A stretch of DNA of 63,926 bases from Zooshikella ganghwensis DSM 15267. GTDB taxonomy: Bacteria; Pseudomonadota; Gammaproteobacteria; Pseudomonadales; Zooshikellaceae. Shown in pieces: positions 28,759 through 36,388 of this stretch. Positions within the stretch are counted from its first letter, which is position 1, and every line of letters begins with the position of its first letter. The stretch spans positions 1 through 63,926 of the forward strand of contig NZ_AUAF01000016.1 of NCBI RefSeq assembly GCF_000428585.1, given 5' to 3'. Made by a program: the position numbers and the translations under genes. Below the pieces are notes generated by a model. It had not been told where the DNA came from and ran no database searches. It was given only the letters and a program-made list of their open reading frames with translations.

Positions 28759-30687
28759 ATGACAAGTATTCATCAGTTTATCCCAAAGCTAACCATTAAT
28801 GATTTGTACGACTGGGCAAGTGTTTCTATTGTTAAGCGTGGTAAAAGCTATATTGGTTATGTGGGTGATATTTTTATCACCGAACAAGATGAGTTGGTTG
28901 CTGAAGTCGAAGGCACTGAGTTTTATGTAACCCGTATATTTCTAGATAAAGAAAACCAATTAAGCGCTGATTGTAGCTGTCCTTACTATGCAAATTGTAA
29001 ACATGCTATTGCATTGATTTTAAAAGCTGGACAGTATTTAAAAAACTCAAAGAAATTTCCATTACTCACCGAAGATGATGATCTCTATTATGAGCTTTAC
29101 GATGACAACAGTGAAGATGATGAGTCTTCTTTAGAAGCTAATAGCGAAACAACGCTTTCCACCTATGAATTACAAGTACATCGAGTACTGATTAAAAAAA
29201 GCCATGAAGAGCTATGTGATTTCTTAATAGAAATAACGAATAGATATCCTGAAATACGAAAAACTATTTTAGAAAGTCATCGCTTTAATCATAGTGATGC
29301 AAAGCAACAGGTTGCATTACTACGCAAAAAAATAAAAGAACTAAGTCGAATCGATGCCTGGTCTAACCACTGGGACAATGACAGTAATATTCCAGATTAT
29401 GCCCCTGTTCGCATTCAGTTAAAAGCGCTATTAAAGCAAGGTCATGCTGATGATGTTCTGCAACTAGGGGAGTATCTGTGGCAGCTGAGTTATGACCAGG
29501 CACAAAATGCCAATGACGAAGGTGAAACAGCAAGTGAACTTGGCGAATGCATGGAAATTATTGTACAAGCACTGCCTAATACGAGCCTACCCCCTGTAGA
29601 TCAGCTACTGTGGCTTATTGATCGGCAGTTAAATGACGATATAAGCGTATTAGATATTGCCTCTAATCAATTCGATTTTTCAAGATATACGCCGACTGAC
29701 TGGCAACACGTTGCTGATAGCCTTATAAAAAAATTAAACGTAATGCCTACGTTATCCGCAAACAGAAGTTTTTCTAAACGTTATTATCGTAAGCAATTAG
29801 TAGAAAAAATTATTGACGCCCTAAAAGCCAGTGGTCAGTCAGCAAAAATAGTATCTCTACTGGAAACAGAAGTGGAGCAGTGCGAAAATTACCAAGACCT
29901 TGTCGATGAATTACTAAGCATAGGTGAAGTCGAAAAAGCCCGACAGTGGTGTATTGATGGTTTTTATAAAACATTGGAGGATTCGCCAGGAATAGCAAGC
30001 CAACTGCAAAAGCAATTATGTGAAATGGCCAAAAAAAATTGTCAGTATGATTTAATCGCTGCTTACCATGCGCAAAGTTTTTTTAATATGCCTTCTCTAG
30101 ATACCTATCAGGTTTTACAAAAAGCTTGTGAAAAAATAGACTGCTGGGATGAGATTCGCAATAAAATTATTAATTATTTAGAAACGGGTCAGCGACCTGA
30201 TTTGACAGCCAAAAATAATCGCAAACGAGACTGGCCATTACCTAAGCCTGAAGTGCTCTACCCTCAAGAACAAAAGTTTAAAACGATTTTTCCTGATTAC
30301 GACTTACTCATTTCAATAGCCATTCACGAAAAGCGTAATGATGATGTGGTAGCCCTCTATTTAAAAAGCCAACAGGGAGGTAATAACCGGGTTTTCAGTC
30401 GCTACAGCCACTATCAAAAAGATGTTGCTAATGCCGTTGCTGACACTCACCCCAATATTGCATTAACAATTTGGGACCAAATAGTTGAATCATTAATTGC
30501 TGAAGTAAACGCCAGATCTTATATAGCTGCCATCGATTATTTACGTAAAATGCATGTTGTGTTTAAAAAAAATGACCGTCTAAAGGAATGGGAAAAGCGT
30601 ATTGCTAGAATTCGTACCGAACACAAACCCAAAAAGCGCTTACAACAAGAACTTAACGCACTTGTTAGCGAAAAAGTGGTTGGATGA
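28759..30687 (+). CDS. SWIM zinc-finger protein
   Basis: About 642 residues from ATG 28759 (MTSIHQFIP), which has AAGAG 7 bases upstream. GTG 28717 and ATG 28729 are alternative starts. A SWIM motif, CSCPYYANCKH (CxCxnCxH), is at about residues 72-82, preceded by the beta-rich VAEVEGTEFYVTRIF segment. The remaining 500 residues are helical and resemble the repeat tails of bacterial SWIM proteins (DUF6880-like), with no catalytic motif I recognise. SWIM domains bind DNA or protein. First of two plus-strand genes beside the restriction locus. Confidence 0.72.
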   Translation: MTSIHQFIPKLTINDLYDWASVSIVKRGKSYIGYVGDIFITEQDELVAEVEGTEFYVTRIFLDKENQLSADCSCPYYANCKHAIALILKAGQYLKNSKKFPLLTEDDDLYYELYDDNSEDDESSLEANSETTLSTYELQVHRVLIKKSHEELCDFLIEITNRYPEIRKTILESHRFNHSDAKQQVALLRKKIKELSRIDAWSNHWDNDSNIPDYAPVRIQLKALLKQGHADDVLQLGEYLWQLSYDQAQNANDEGETASELGECMEIIVQALPNTSLPPVDQLLWLIDRQLNDDISVLDIASNQFDFSRYTPTDWQHVADSLIKKLNVMPTLSANRSFSKRYYRKQLVEKIIDALKASGQSAKIVSLLETEVEQCENYQDLVDELLSIGEVEKARQWCIDGFYKTLEDSPGIASQLQKQLCEMAKKNCQYDLIAAYHAQSFFNMPSLDTYQVLQKACEKIDCWDEIRNKIINYLETGQRPDLTAKNNRKRDWPLPKPEVLYPQEQKFKTIFPDYDLLISIAIHEKRNDDVVALYLKSQQGGNNRVFSRYSHYQKDVANAVADTHPNIALTIWDQIVESLIAEVNARSYIAAIDYLRKMHVVFKKNDRLKEWEKRIARIRTEHKPKKRLQQELNALVSEKVVG

Positions 30688-30815
30688 GTTTTTATAAACA
30701 TTGATTACCACGCTTGAACTTAGCAGTTGACCTCAACACACAATAAAAGCCGACTTTTCCTGGTGATATTGTGATAAGATAAGCTGGTCCCGTACCAGTC
30801 AACTAGATAAAGCTC

Positions 30816-32006
30816 ATGACAACATTAACCATTACTGATTTTGCTACTCAATCAAATAGTAATAACGCTACGAACAAAGAATGGAGAAAGCTTCAAAAAC
30901 TCTGGCATGAGATAGATAAGAAGCAAGCCAGGAACCAGCGCTACGAAAAAAAAGTCTCTGATTTCTTTGAGCAGTTTAAAGGGCAGGTTCAAACACACGA
31001 GCAAAGCGTCTGCGTTGCTGTCGAAAAATACATCCGTCACTTGTTGACGTTTATACCCCGCAAAACTATCAAAGGCTCACAGCGTGAAGCACTTTATGCA
31101 TGGATTGAAGATGAGTTACGTGCACTGGATGCCAATCCATTCCGCCAGTTCAGCATAGAGCCACTTAGGAATGACTTTCTTCAAGCAGTACTCAACTTCA
31201 GCCACAAGCCCTTACAAAAACTCAACTTGGATGCTGAAGAACTCGACTACTTTCGGGAAGATCTCGCAGATATGATTGGCGAAAAAGCCTTCAGCCTCAG
31301 TGATGAAGAACTTACAAATTTACTTAAGGAACCCACTGACTTAAAGAAATTTCTTGAAATGTTTATTCAAGAAACCTTTCATGACTCTGATGATGAAACC
31401 CATGAAGATACTGACGGGAATGCATTTGACGATGATTTCTTTCATCACCGTGGATATTCACACCATGAACACCAGGTGTCTTCTGAGAAAGGACTAGCTT
31501 TTTTTAAAGACAAAGAAATCACCATGCTATATCGCCAACTTGCTAACCGGTTGCATCCAGATAAAGAGCATGATCCACAGAAAAAACAACATAAAAAAGA
31601 GCTGATGCAACAGCTTTCTCAAGCTAAAAAAGATAAAGATACTGTTGCAATGATTTTACTGGCTCAAACACATCTTCCTGACTTTGAGTTCAAGCTTGAT
31701 AAAAAAACCTTTTCTGGCTTACAAGCCGCACTGGAAGATAAAATAAGACAACTTAATCAAGCTTATTATCAGCAACAGCAAGGTTCAGATATACAAAACC
31801 AAGTATGGAAAAAATTTGGTGGCGGCAGTAAGCATTCAAGAGAAAAAACCATTACTGAGTATGCATTGCATCTCAGCAATCAAGTCGAAGAGCTTGAAAG
31901 AGAAATAACTGAGTTAAAAACAGTCAAGAAAATGCAGAGCGTCCTTCGTAGCCGAATAGAGCAAGAGTTTATTTATGAGCTTTTGGAGCATGAGTTATTT
32001 GAATAA
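30816..32006 (+). CDS. J-domain-like protein of unknown function
   Basis: A 396-residue, highly charged protein. At about residues 238-275 is MLYRQLANRLHPDKEHD followed by a KELMQQLSQAKK helix. This is a degenerate J-domain carrying the HPD motif needed to stimulate Hsp70 ATPase. An acidic and histidine-rich stretch (DDDFFHHRGYSHHEHQ, about 207-222) precedes it, and a coiled coil (about 350-390; QVEELEREITELKTVKK) ends the protein. No zinc-finger DnaJ core, so it is not a housekeeping DnaJ. 128 bp after the SWIM gene; possibly a functional pair. Confidence 0.6.
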   Translation: MTTLTITDFATQSNSNNATNKEWRKLQKLWHEIDKKQARNQRYEKKVSDFFEQFKGQVQTHEQSVCVAVEKYIRHLLTFIPRKTIKGSQREALYAWIEDELRALDANPFRQFSIEPLRNDFLQAVLNFSHKPLQKLNLDAEELDYFREDLADMIGEKAFSLSDEELTNLLKEPTDLKKFLEMFIQETFHDSDDETHEDTDGNAFDDDFFHHRGYSHHEHQVSSEKGLAFFKDKEITMLYRQLANRLHPDKEHDPQKKQHKKELMQQLSQAKKDKDTVAMILLAQTHLPDFEFKLDKKTFSGLQAALEDKIRQLNQAYYQQQQGSDIQNQVWKKFGGGSKHSREKTITEYALHLSNQVEELEREITELKTVKKMQSVLRSRIEQEFIYELLEHELFE

Positions 32007-32148
32007 GCATCACTTTTACTCAAATCGTTTAATTCGCAATCTTTTCTTACCATAATGTTGCTCCTCAACGAGAAGCTAATGCTTTATTAGGTATCGAAGA
32101 ACAATATGTCTTTCATTGTGGGTAGAACTTTTGAGCTGATCTTAAAAT

Positions 32149-32179
32149 AAAAAGCCAGGAATAAATATCCTGGCTTTTT
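32149..32179. terminator. Bidirectional terminator between the J-like gene and gsk
   Basis: AAAAAGCCAGGA and TCCTGGCTTTTT form a perfect 12-bp stem with a 7-nt loop and T-tracts on both strands, in the convergent gap. Confidence 0.9.
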
Positions 32180-32212
32180 TAAATCAATTAAAACAAAGCT
32201 ACTAAAAAATCA

Positions 32213-33511
32213 CTACATATCCCAATATGCTTCTTCTAAGCTGTCTTCCCGCTCAGGTAAACCATGTGCTAAACGTGGTGAGCTTTGCACCAGAATTTCA
32301 TAGCTTACCCGGTTTGCGTATTTACAAACCTGCGCAAAAGAAGAATATGTCATGTAATTACGGTCGTGCTTGCTTGAGCTGGGCATCACTTTATTGTGGA
32401 AACGATTTGCTGCCATATCATGCAATAAAGCGGCTAACGCACCATCACCTGCACCATTGGTGTTTACAATACGTTCCGGGCCCCCCATAAATGGACTTAT
32501 GTGGGAAATTACTTTAATGGGTTCTTCGCAATTTTCTTTGAGTAATGGCCGAGAGAATTCGTAGCGGTTGTATTCAGGGATAACACCTGACTTTAACGGG
32601 TATTTTGTAATTCGCGCACATTGTTTATCAGTGTACCCACCAAAATATAAACCGGCAGGTCCTGCGGTCAACAATACCATATCAGCCATATCTAATAATT
32701 TATCTATAGCCCCTAATGGATCTGACTCACCTGTTAGTGCTTCTGCTTCATCTTCATTACAAGCAACCAGATTAACATGAGCACGGATAAAGTCTTCGAT
32801 TTCATCACGGTACTCAGAAACCATAAAATGAGTACCGAGCGTTAAGCCCACAGGCAGGTTTCTGGCTTTGGCAAGCTCAATACTTTTTTCCATAGCCTCA
32901 TAGATAGTGCCATGCTCACGCGTACGAAACAGATACGCATTAAACACAACCGCTGAAGCACGCTCAAAGGCTTCTTCAGGTATAGACTCAGCTTTAAGCA
33001 AGTCCATATCCCCAGGCAAAATAACAAAGCTACGCTCACTGTCTGGAGTAATTAAAGTCAGTGCCCGACCAATACTCCGTACTGGTTGCATATAATCTAA
33101 GTTAACACGGGTACTGGTCGTTCTAAGGAAGTGATAAGCAGGTGAACCCACATGAATGGGATCAGCCATAACGCCTAGCTGAATAGCGGGTGCATCCGCC
33201 AAGATAGAAAAGTTATGTAGTGTATTACCAATGGTACTACCCGCTTGCTGATTACGGATGAGTCCTTGAGTAGTTAAATCAGCTAAGATCGCTTCACCAA
33301 CGTCAGGGGCCGGTAAAACAGAGGTACCAGGCTGAATGCCATACTTTTCCATAAACTCGTAGGTGACATGGGCTTCAATATCGACCAAGGTCTGTTCAAC
33401 ACCAACCAAGGGATAGACCGCTTCAGCAATGAGATCACGCTCAGGGGAAAAGGGACGTGGCGTACCCACGGGAAAGTAGTGTTTAACTTTGCGCTTGCCT
33501 GGAAACTTCAT
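32213..33511 (-). CDS. gsk: Inosine/guanosine kinase
   Basis: A PfkB-family nucleoside kinase for purine salvage (guanosine or inosine to GMP/IMP). From ATG 33511 (MKFPGKRKVKHYFP, as in E. coli Gsk) it is 432 residues; the ORF goes 7 codons further to a TTG that is not in homologues. Seen: DIEAHVTYEFMEKYGI, GSTIGNTLHN, LTLGTHF, NEDEAEALTGESDP, and the anion-hole/catalytic NTNGAGDGALAALLHD. It ends PEREDSLEEAYWDM as in E. coli. Confidence 0.93.
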   Translation of the reverse strand: MKFPGKRKVKHYFPVGTPRPFSPERDLIAEAVYPLVGVEQTLVDIEAHVTYEFMEKYGIQPGTSVLPAPDVGEAILADLTTQGLIRNQQAGSTIGNTLHNFSILADAPAIQLGVMADPIHVGSPAYHFLRTTSTRVNLDYMQPVRSIGRALTLITPDSERSFVILPGDMDLLKAESIPEEAFERASAVVFNAYLFRTREHGTIYEAMEKSIELAKARNLPVGLTLGTHFMVSEYRDEIEDFIRAHVNLVACNEDEAEALTGESDPLGAIDKLLDMADMVLLTAGPAGLYFGGYTDKQCARITKYPLKSGVIPEYNRYEFSRPLLKENCEEPIKVISHISPFMGGPERIVNTNGAGDGALAALLHDMAANRFHNKVMPSSSKHDRNYMTYSSFAQVCKYANRVSYEILVQSSPRLAHGLPEREDSLEEAYWDM

Positions 33512-33618
33512 GACTAAGAGACTTATCCGCAAAACGCGCTATTGTAGTGACTTCAACGCTTAATGCCAATGGGTAGAGGCCGAAAGATACAAGCGTTGCT
33601 TAATTAACTTCTAGCCTG

Positions 33619-33637
33619 CTAGACAGGACCTGTCTAG
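33619..33637. repeat. Perfect palindrome between ABC-F gene and gsk
   Basis: CTAGACAGG-A-CCTGTCTAG, 9-bp arms around one base, followed on the plus strand by GCGGCTTTTTC. As the nearest genes run on the minus strand, it is on the wrong side for their terminator. It may be an operator in front of gsk (about 110 bp upstream) or a plus-strand terminator. Confidence 0.4.
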
Positions 33638-33698
33638 CGGCTTTTTCTTATACAAACAGTCCAAAGCACTTAACGTGTTGTTTACTCCTCACCATCAG

Positions 33699-35240
33699 CT
33701 AAACCAGCGCTTTACAAGAAATATCAATTACGCGGTCCGGCCAGCCTTGAATAAATTCCCGTTCATGAGACACCAAAATAACGGTTCCCGGATAGCAAAT
33801 CAGAGCTTCTTTCAAGGCTTGTTTCATTTCTATATCCAGGTGTGTTGTCGGTTCGTCCAATACCAGCACATTGGTTTCTTCAACCGCCAAGCAACACAGC
33901 TTCACCTTGGTTTGTTCTCCACCACTTAGAGTATGTATAGGTTGTACTGCTTTACTACCAGCCACTCCAAACTCAGCCAGATATTTTCGAGCTGTTTTAT
34001 TGGTAAGCGTAGTATTTGCAGAGCATACCACCTGTACTGGCGTAGATTCAGGGTAAGGCCAATATAACTCTTGAGCAAAGTACCCCCATTTAATTGATTT
34101 AGCGATATCAAGCTGTCCGGAAAGCAGTGGAATCTCGCCAATTAACGACTTAAGTAACGTAGATTTGCCCACCCCATTAAAACCTGCCACCGCAATCTTC
34201 TCGCCGCGCTGAATATATAAGTTAAGATCTGGCAATAATGAGTAGGTATAACCAATACCTAATTTTCGACTCACAATGACAGTCTGTGCATTGAGTGGGG
34301 AGTGTTTAAAAGTAAAAGAATAAGCTTGTTTTTGCTGGTTTATTTCAATTCTATCAATTTTAGCTAACTGTTTTTTTCGACCATTTGCAATCTTTGCATT
34401 CACACCAGCACCATTTTTTGCAATATAATTTTCCAGTTTTTGTATTTGGCGCTGTTGAGCATCATATTGGCTTTGCAACTGAAGACGCTCCTGCTCTTTC
34501 TGAGACATTGCTTTGGAATAATGACCTTTATATTTTTTAATTTGTTGATAATCTATATCGCAGATTCCATTCGCAATAGAGTCCAAAAAGCTAATATCAT
34601 GAGAAACCACTAAAAAAGCGCCAGCATAATTAGCTAAGAAGTTAGCTAACCACTCTACATGCACAGTATCCAAAAAGTTTGTGGGCTCATCTAACAGCAA
34701 AACCTCAGGTTGCTGAAGTAATAACTTTGCTAGCATTACTTTATGGCGCTGCCCTCCACTCAAACTACCCATCTTGCTGGCCATCCCCAAAACATCAATT
34801 CCTAATCCTGCAGCAATTTGCTCAATACGATAATTCAAACTATAAAACTGCTCTTTTTCCAACAGAGACTGCAACTCCGCAGCACGGTTAAGCACTGCAG
34901 AAGATGTATCTGTAGCCATCTGCGCATAAAGGTTATTCAAATTTTTTTCTGCTTCAAATAATGTCTCAAAGGCGCTTGATAGGAATTGAAATATGGTTAG
35001 TTCAGGATCAAAGGTCGTGTGCTGATCCAGATAGCCAATCATAATGTCTGGTTGCCAAAGGATTTCACCTTGATCAGGTAAAAGCTCAGAACGCAGTAAT
35101 TTAAGCAAAGTACTTTTTCCTACCCCATTCTCTCCCGTTACGCCAAGGTGTTCACCATGGTGCAGCGAAAAATTAGCCTGTTGATAAAGACGTTTTTCTG
35201 CAATTTGGTATGTCAGGTCTTTTACTATTAGTAAGCTCAT
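33699..35240 (-). CDS. ABC-F family ATPase, candidate ribosome-protection self-resistance protein
   Basis: Two ABC ATPase domains without membrane segments, 513 residues from ATG 35240 (MSLLIVKDL). Domain 1: Walker A GENGVGKST (about 37), signature LSGGQ, Walker B LLLDEPTNFLD, H-switch SHD. Linker at about 225-310 (basic, with coiled coil; AKNGAGVNAKIANGRKKQLA). Domain 2: GFNGVGKST, LSGGEQ, VLDEPTTHLD, SHE. ABC-F proteins act in the ribosomal E site; the resistance subgroup dislodges antibiotics from the peptidyl-transferase centre. It lies downstream of the antibiotic cluster with a terminator-rich leader. Whether it is a resistance or housekeeping ABC-F cannot be decided by eye. Confidence 0.8.
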   Translation of the reverse strand: MSLLIVKDLTYQIAEKRLYQQANFSLHHGEHLGVTGENGVGKSTLLKLLRSELLPDQGEILWQPDIMIGYLDQHTTFDPELTIFQFLSSAFETLFEAEKNLNNLYAQMATDTSSAVLNRAAELQSLLEKEQFYSLNYRIEQIAAGLGIDVLGMASKMGSLSGGQRHKVMLAKLLLQQPEVLLLDEPTNFLDTVHVEWLANFLANYAGAFLVVSHDISFLDSIANGICDIDYQQIKKYKGHYSKAMSQKEQERLQLQSQYDAQQRQIQKLENYIAKNGAGVNAKIANGRKKQLAKIDRIEINQQKQAYSFTFKHSPLNAQTVIVSRKLGIGYTYSLLPDLNLYIQRGEKIAVAGFNGVGKSTLLKSLIGEIPLLSGQLDIAKSIKWGYFAQELYWPYPESTPVQVVCSANTTLTNKTARKYLAEFGVAGSKAVQPIHTLSGGEQTKVKLCCLAVEETNVLVLDEPTTHLDIEMKQALKEALICYPGTVILVSHEREFIQGWPDRVIDISCKALV

Positions 35241-35241
35241 A

Positions 35242-35373
35242 TTATTTAAACCATAAAAAAAGCCGGTAACTAAGTACCGGCCCAAGGATTTTGCAATTTA
35301 ATTTATATCTAACTATCGGATATAAAAAAGGCCGGTGATGAGGTGTCATCACCGGCCTTTTACAATTTTTCAC
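35242..35373 (-). CDS. Possible 43-codon leader ORF of the ABC-F gene
   Basis: GTG at 35373, with GGGAG (35388-35384 on the minus strand) 10 bases in front, opens a frame of 43 codons that passes through both terminator hairpins. It stops at TAA one base before the ABC-F ATG. Such a leader could couple translation to terminator read-through. The peptide has no known homologue that I recognise; the ORF may be chance. Confidence 0.35.
   Translation of the reverse strand: MKNCKRPVMTPHHRPFLYPIVRYKLNCKILGPVLSYRLFLWFK
35254..35281 (-). terminator. Terminator/attenuator immediately before the ABC-F start codon
   Basis: On the minus strand GCCGGTA-6 nt-TACCGGC then seven T residues, the last only about 14 bases before the ATG. 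It lies within the ABC-F leader, so it must be read through for the gene to be expressed; an attenuator is the simplest reading. Confidence 0.7.
35326..35361 (-). terminator. Strong terminator after the biosynthetic operon / first hairpin of the ABC-F leader
   Basis: A perfect stem of 15-16 bp (AAAGGCCGGTGATGA with its complement) around a GGTG loop, with a six-T run on the minus strand. It would end transcripts coming from the thioesterase gene, about 300 bp upstream. Confidence 0.9.
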
Positions 35374-35411
35374 AGACAATAAACTCCCTACGAGAAATTA
35401 CGCATCTTTGT

Positions 35412-35431
35412 ATACCCTTTGTTATGGGTAT
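35412..35431. promoter_or_regulatory. ATACCC-N8-GGGTAT inverted motif in the ABC-F leader region
   Basis: A perfect copy of the motif seen before algC and argB; arms extend to TATACCC/GGGTATA here. It lies about 40 bp upstream of the leader ORF. A candidate sigma-70 promoter, TTGATT-N17-TATATT, lies further upstream on the minus strand at about 35595-35567. Confidence 0.4.
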
Positions 35432-35656
35432 ATTACGCTTCGCTGAGAGTATGTCTGATGAAGATTTCGTTATTTAGGCTCTGAGCAACACTTCATCGTG
35501 TATCTGCACAGAGCTTTGCCTTCTTATTAATTTCATTTCGTAAACCATATAATGCTGTATGGTCAATATATAAGACCTTAGCCGTATAATCAACTTTTAA
35601 CCTTGTGCTTGATATCCTCTAAGGTAGTCTCATATAAAAATTTAAAGAGCAAAAAA

Positions 35657-36388
35657 TCATAAACTGGATGAAACAATTTTTGCGACCAACTTATTGATAT
35701 CGCCCTCAAAAAAGTGCCCCCCGTCTACCTGATGGCTATCCACTAAAACATGGGTATAGTCCTGCCAGGCTTGCAAGTTCTCATAACTGACATGATTATC
35801 TTGTATGCCATGAACAAGCACTAACTCATGCTCAGATTTTTCACGGGGTATCATGTTCTTTAACCTATAATTAATCGAGAATTCATTTCTCATAATAGGA
35901 TAATAGAACTCTTTAAAATCATCGTCTTGAAGACACTCATCATCTAGTTTTCCGTACCCCTTTAACCTTTGATAAATCTCTTCATCATTGTATGAAGCAG
36001 GATCTTCCATAAACTCAGGTATATGAGGTGCAGCTTCTGCAGCAATAAATATTTTATTGGAACGTAAGCCCATGCTTAGTAAAGACTGAGCAAAGAGGAA
36101 AGCAAATAAGCCTCCTGTACTATGCCCATATAATGAAAAGCTATTTAGTTTTACGATATCACTTATTTCACTTACTGCTTCACTCACAATATTTTCGACA
36201 TCATTTCTCAGCGGTTCCAACAGCCTTTTTCCCATTCCTGGGAGCTGAAAAACATAACAGTCTATATCTTCTCGTATATGACTCAAAAGCTCATCAAATA
36301 CATCTGAGCTTCCTCCTGAGTACGGAAAAAGCAAGAGCGTATGATTTTTTTCTTCAGTACAATGACTACGTTTTTTTTCAAACCACAT
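35657..36388 (-). CDS. Type II thioesterase (external, NRPS/PKS editing)
   Basis: An alpha/beta hydrolase of about 243 residues from ATG 36388, overlapping the end of the synthetase gene by 11 bp. Motifs: FPYSGGSSDVF near 21-31, nucleophile elbow GHSTGG (Ser about 90), an Asp in HGIQDNHVS, and the final catalytic His in DGGHFF, the type II thioesterase pattern. These enzymes remove wrong or stalled acyl groups from carrier domains. Longer starts (36406, 36454) are open; 36388 agrees with the family opening and coupling. It corresponds in position to the last gene of the althiomycin cluster (alb6, from memory). Confidence 0.87.
   Translation of the reverse strand: MWFEKKRSHCTEEKNHTLLLFPYSGGSSDVFDELLSHIREDIDCYVFQLPGMGKRLLEPLRNDVENIVSEAVSEISDIVKLNSFSLYGHSTGGLFAFLFAQSLLSMGLRSNKIFIAAEAAPHIPEFMEDPASYNDEEIYQRLKGYGKLDDECLQDDDFKEFYYPIMRNEFSINYRLKNMIPREKSEHELVLVHGIQDNHVSYENLQAWQDYTHVLVDSHQVDGGHFFEGDINKLVAKIVSSSL

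Noticed and set aside
15130-32006. Prophage or integrative element
   Set aside because: No integrase, phage structural gene, tRNA attachment site or flanking direct repeat was seen; a defence island is the better description.
35445-35500. An 8-codon minus-strand ORF (ATG AAG TGT TGC...) as the ABC-F leader peptide
   Set aside because: It lacks a Shine-Dalgarno and lies about 100 bp before the terminators; the GTG leader ORF at 35373 fits better, though neither is proven.
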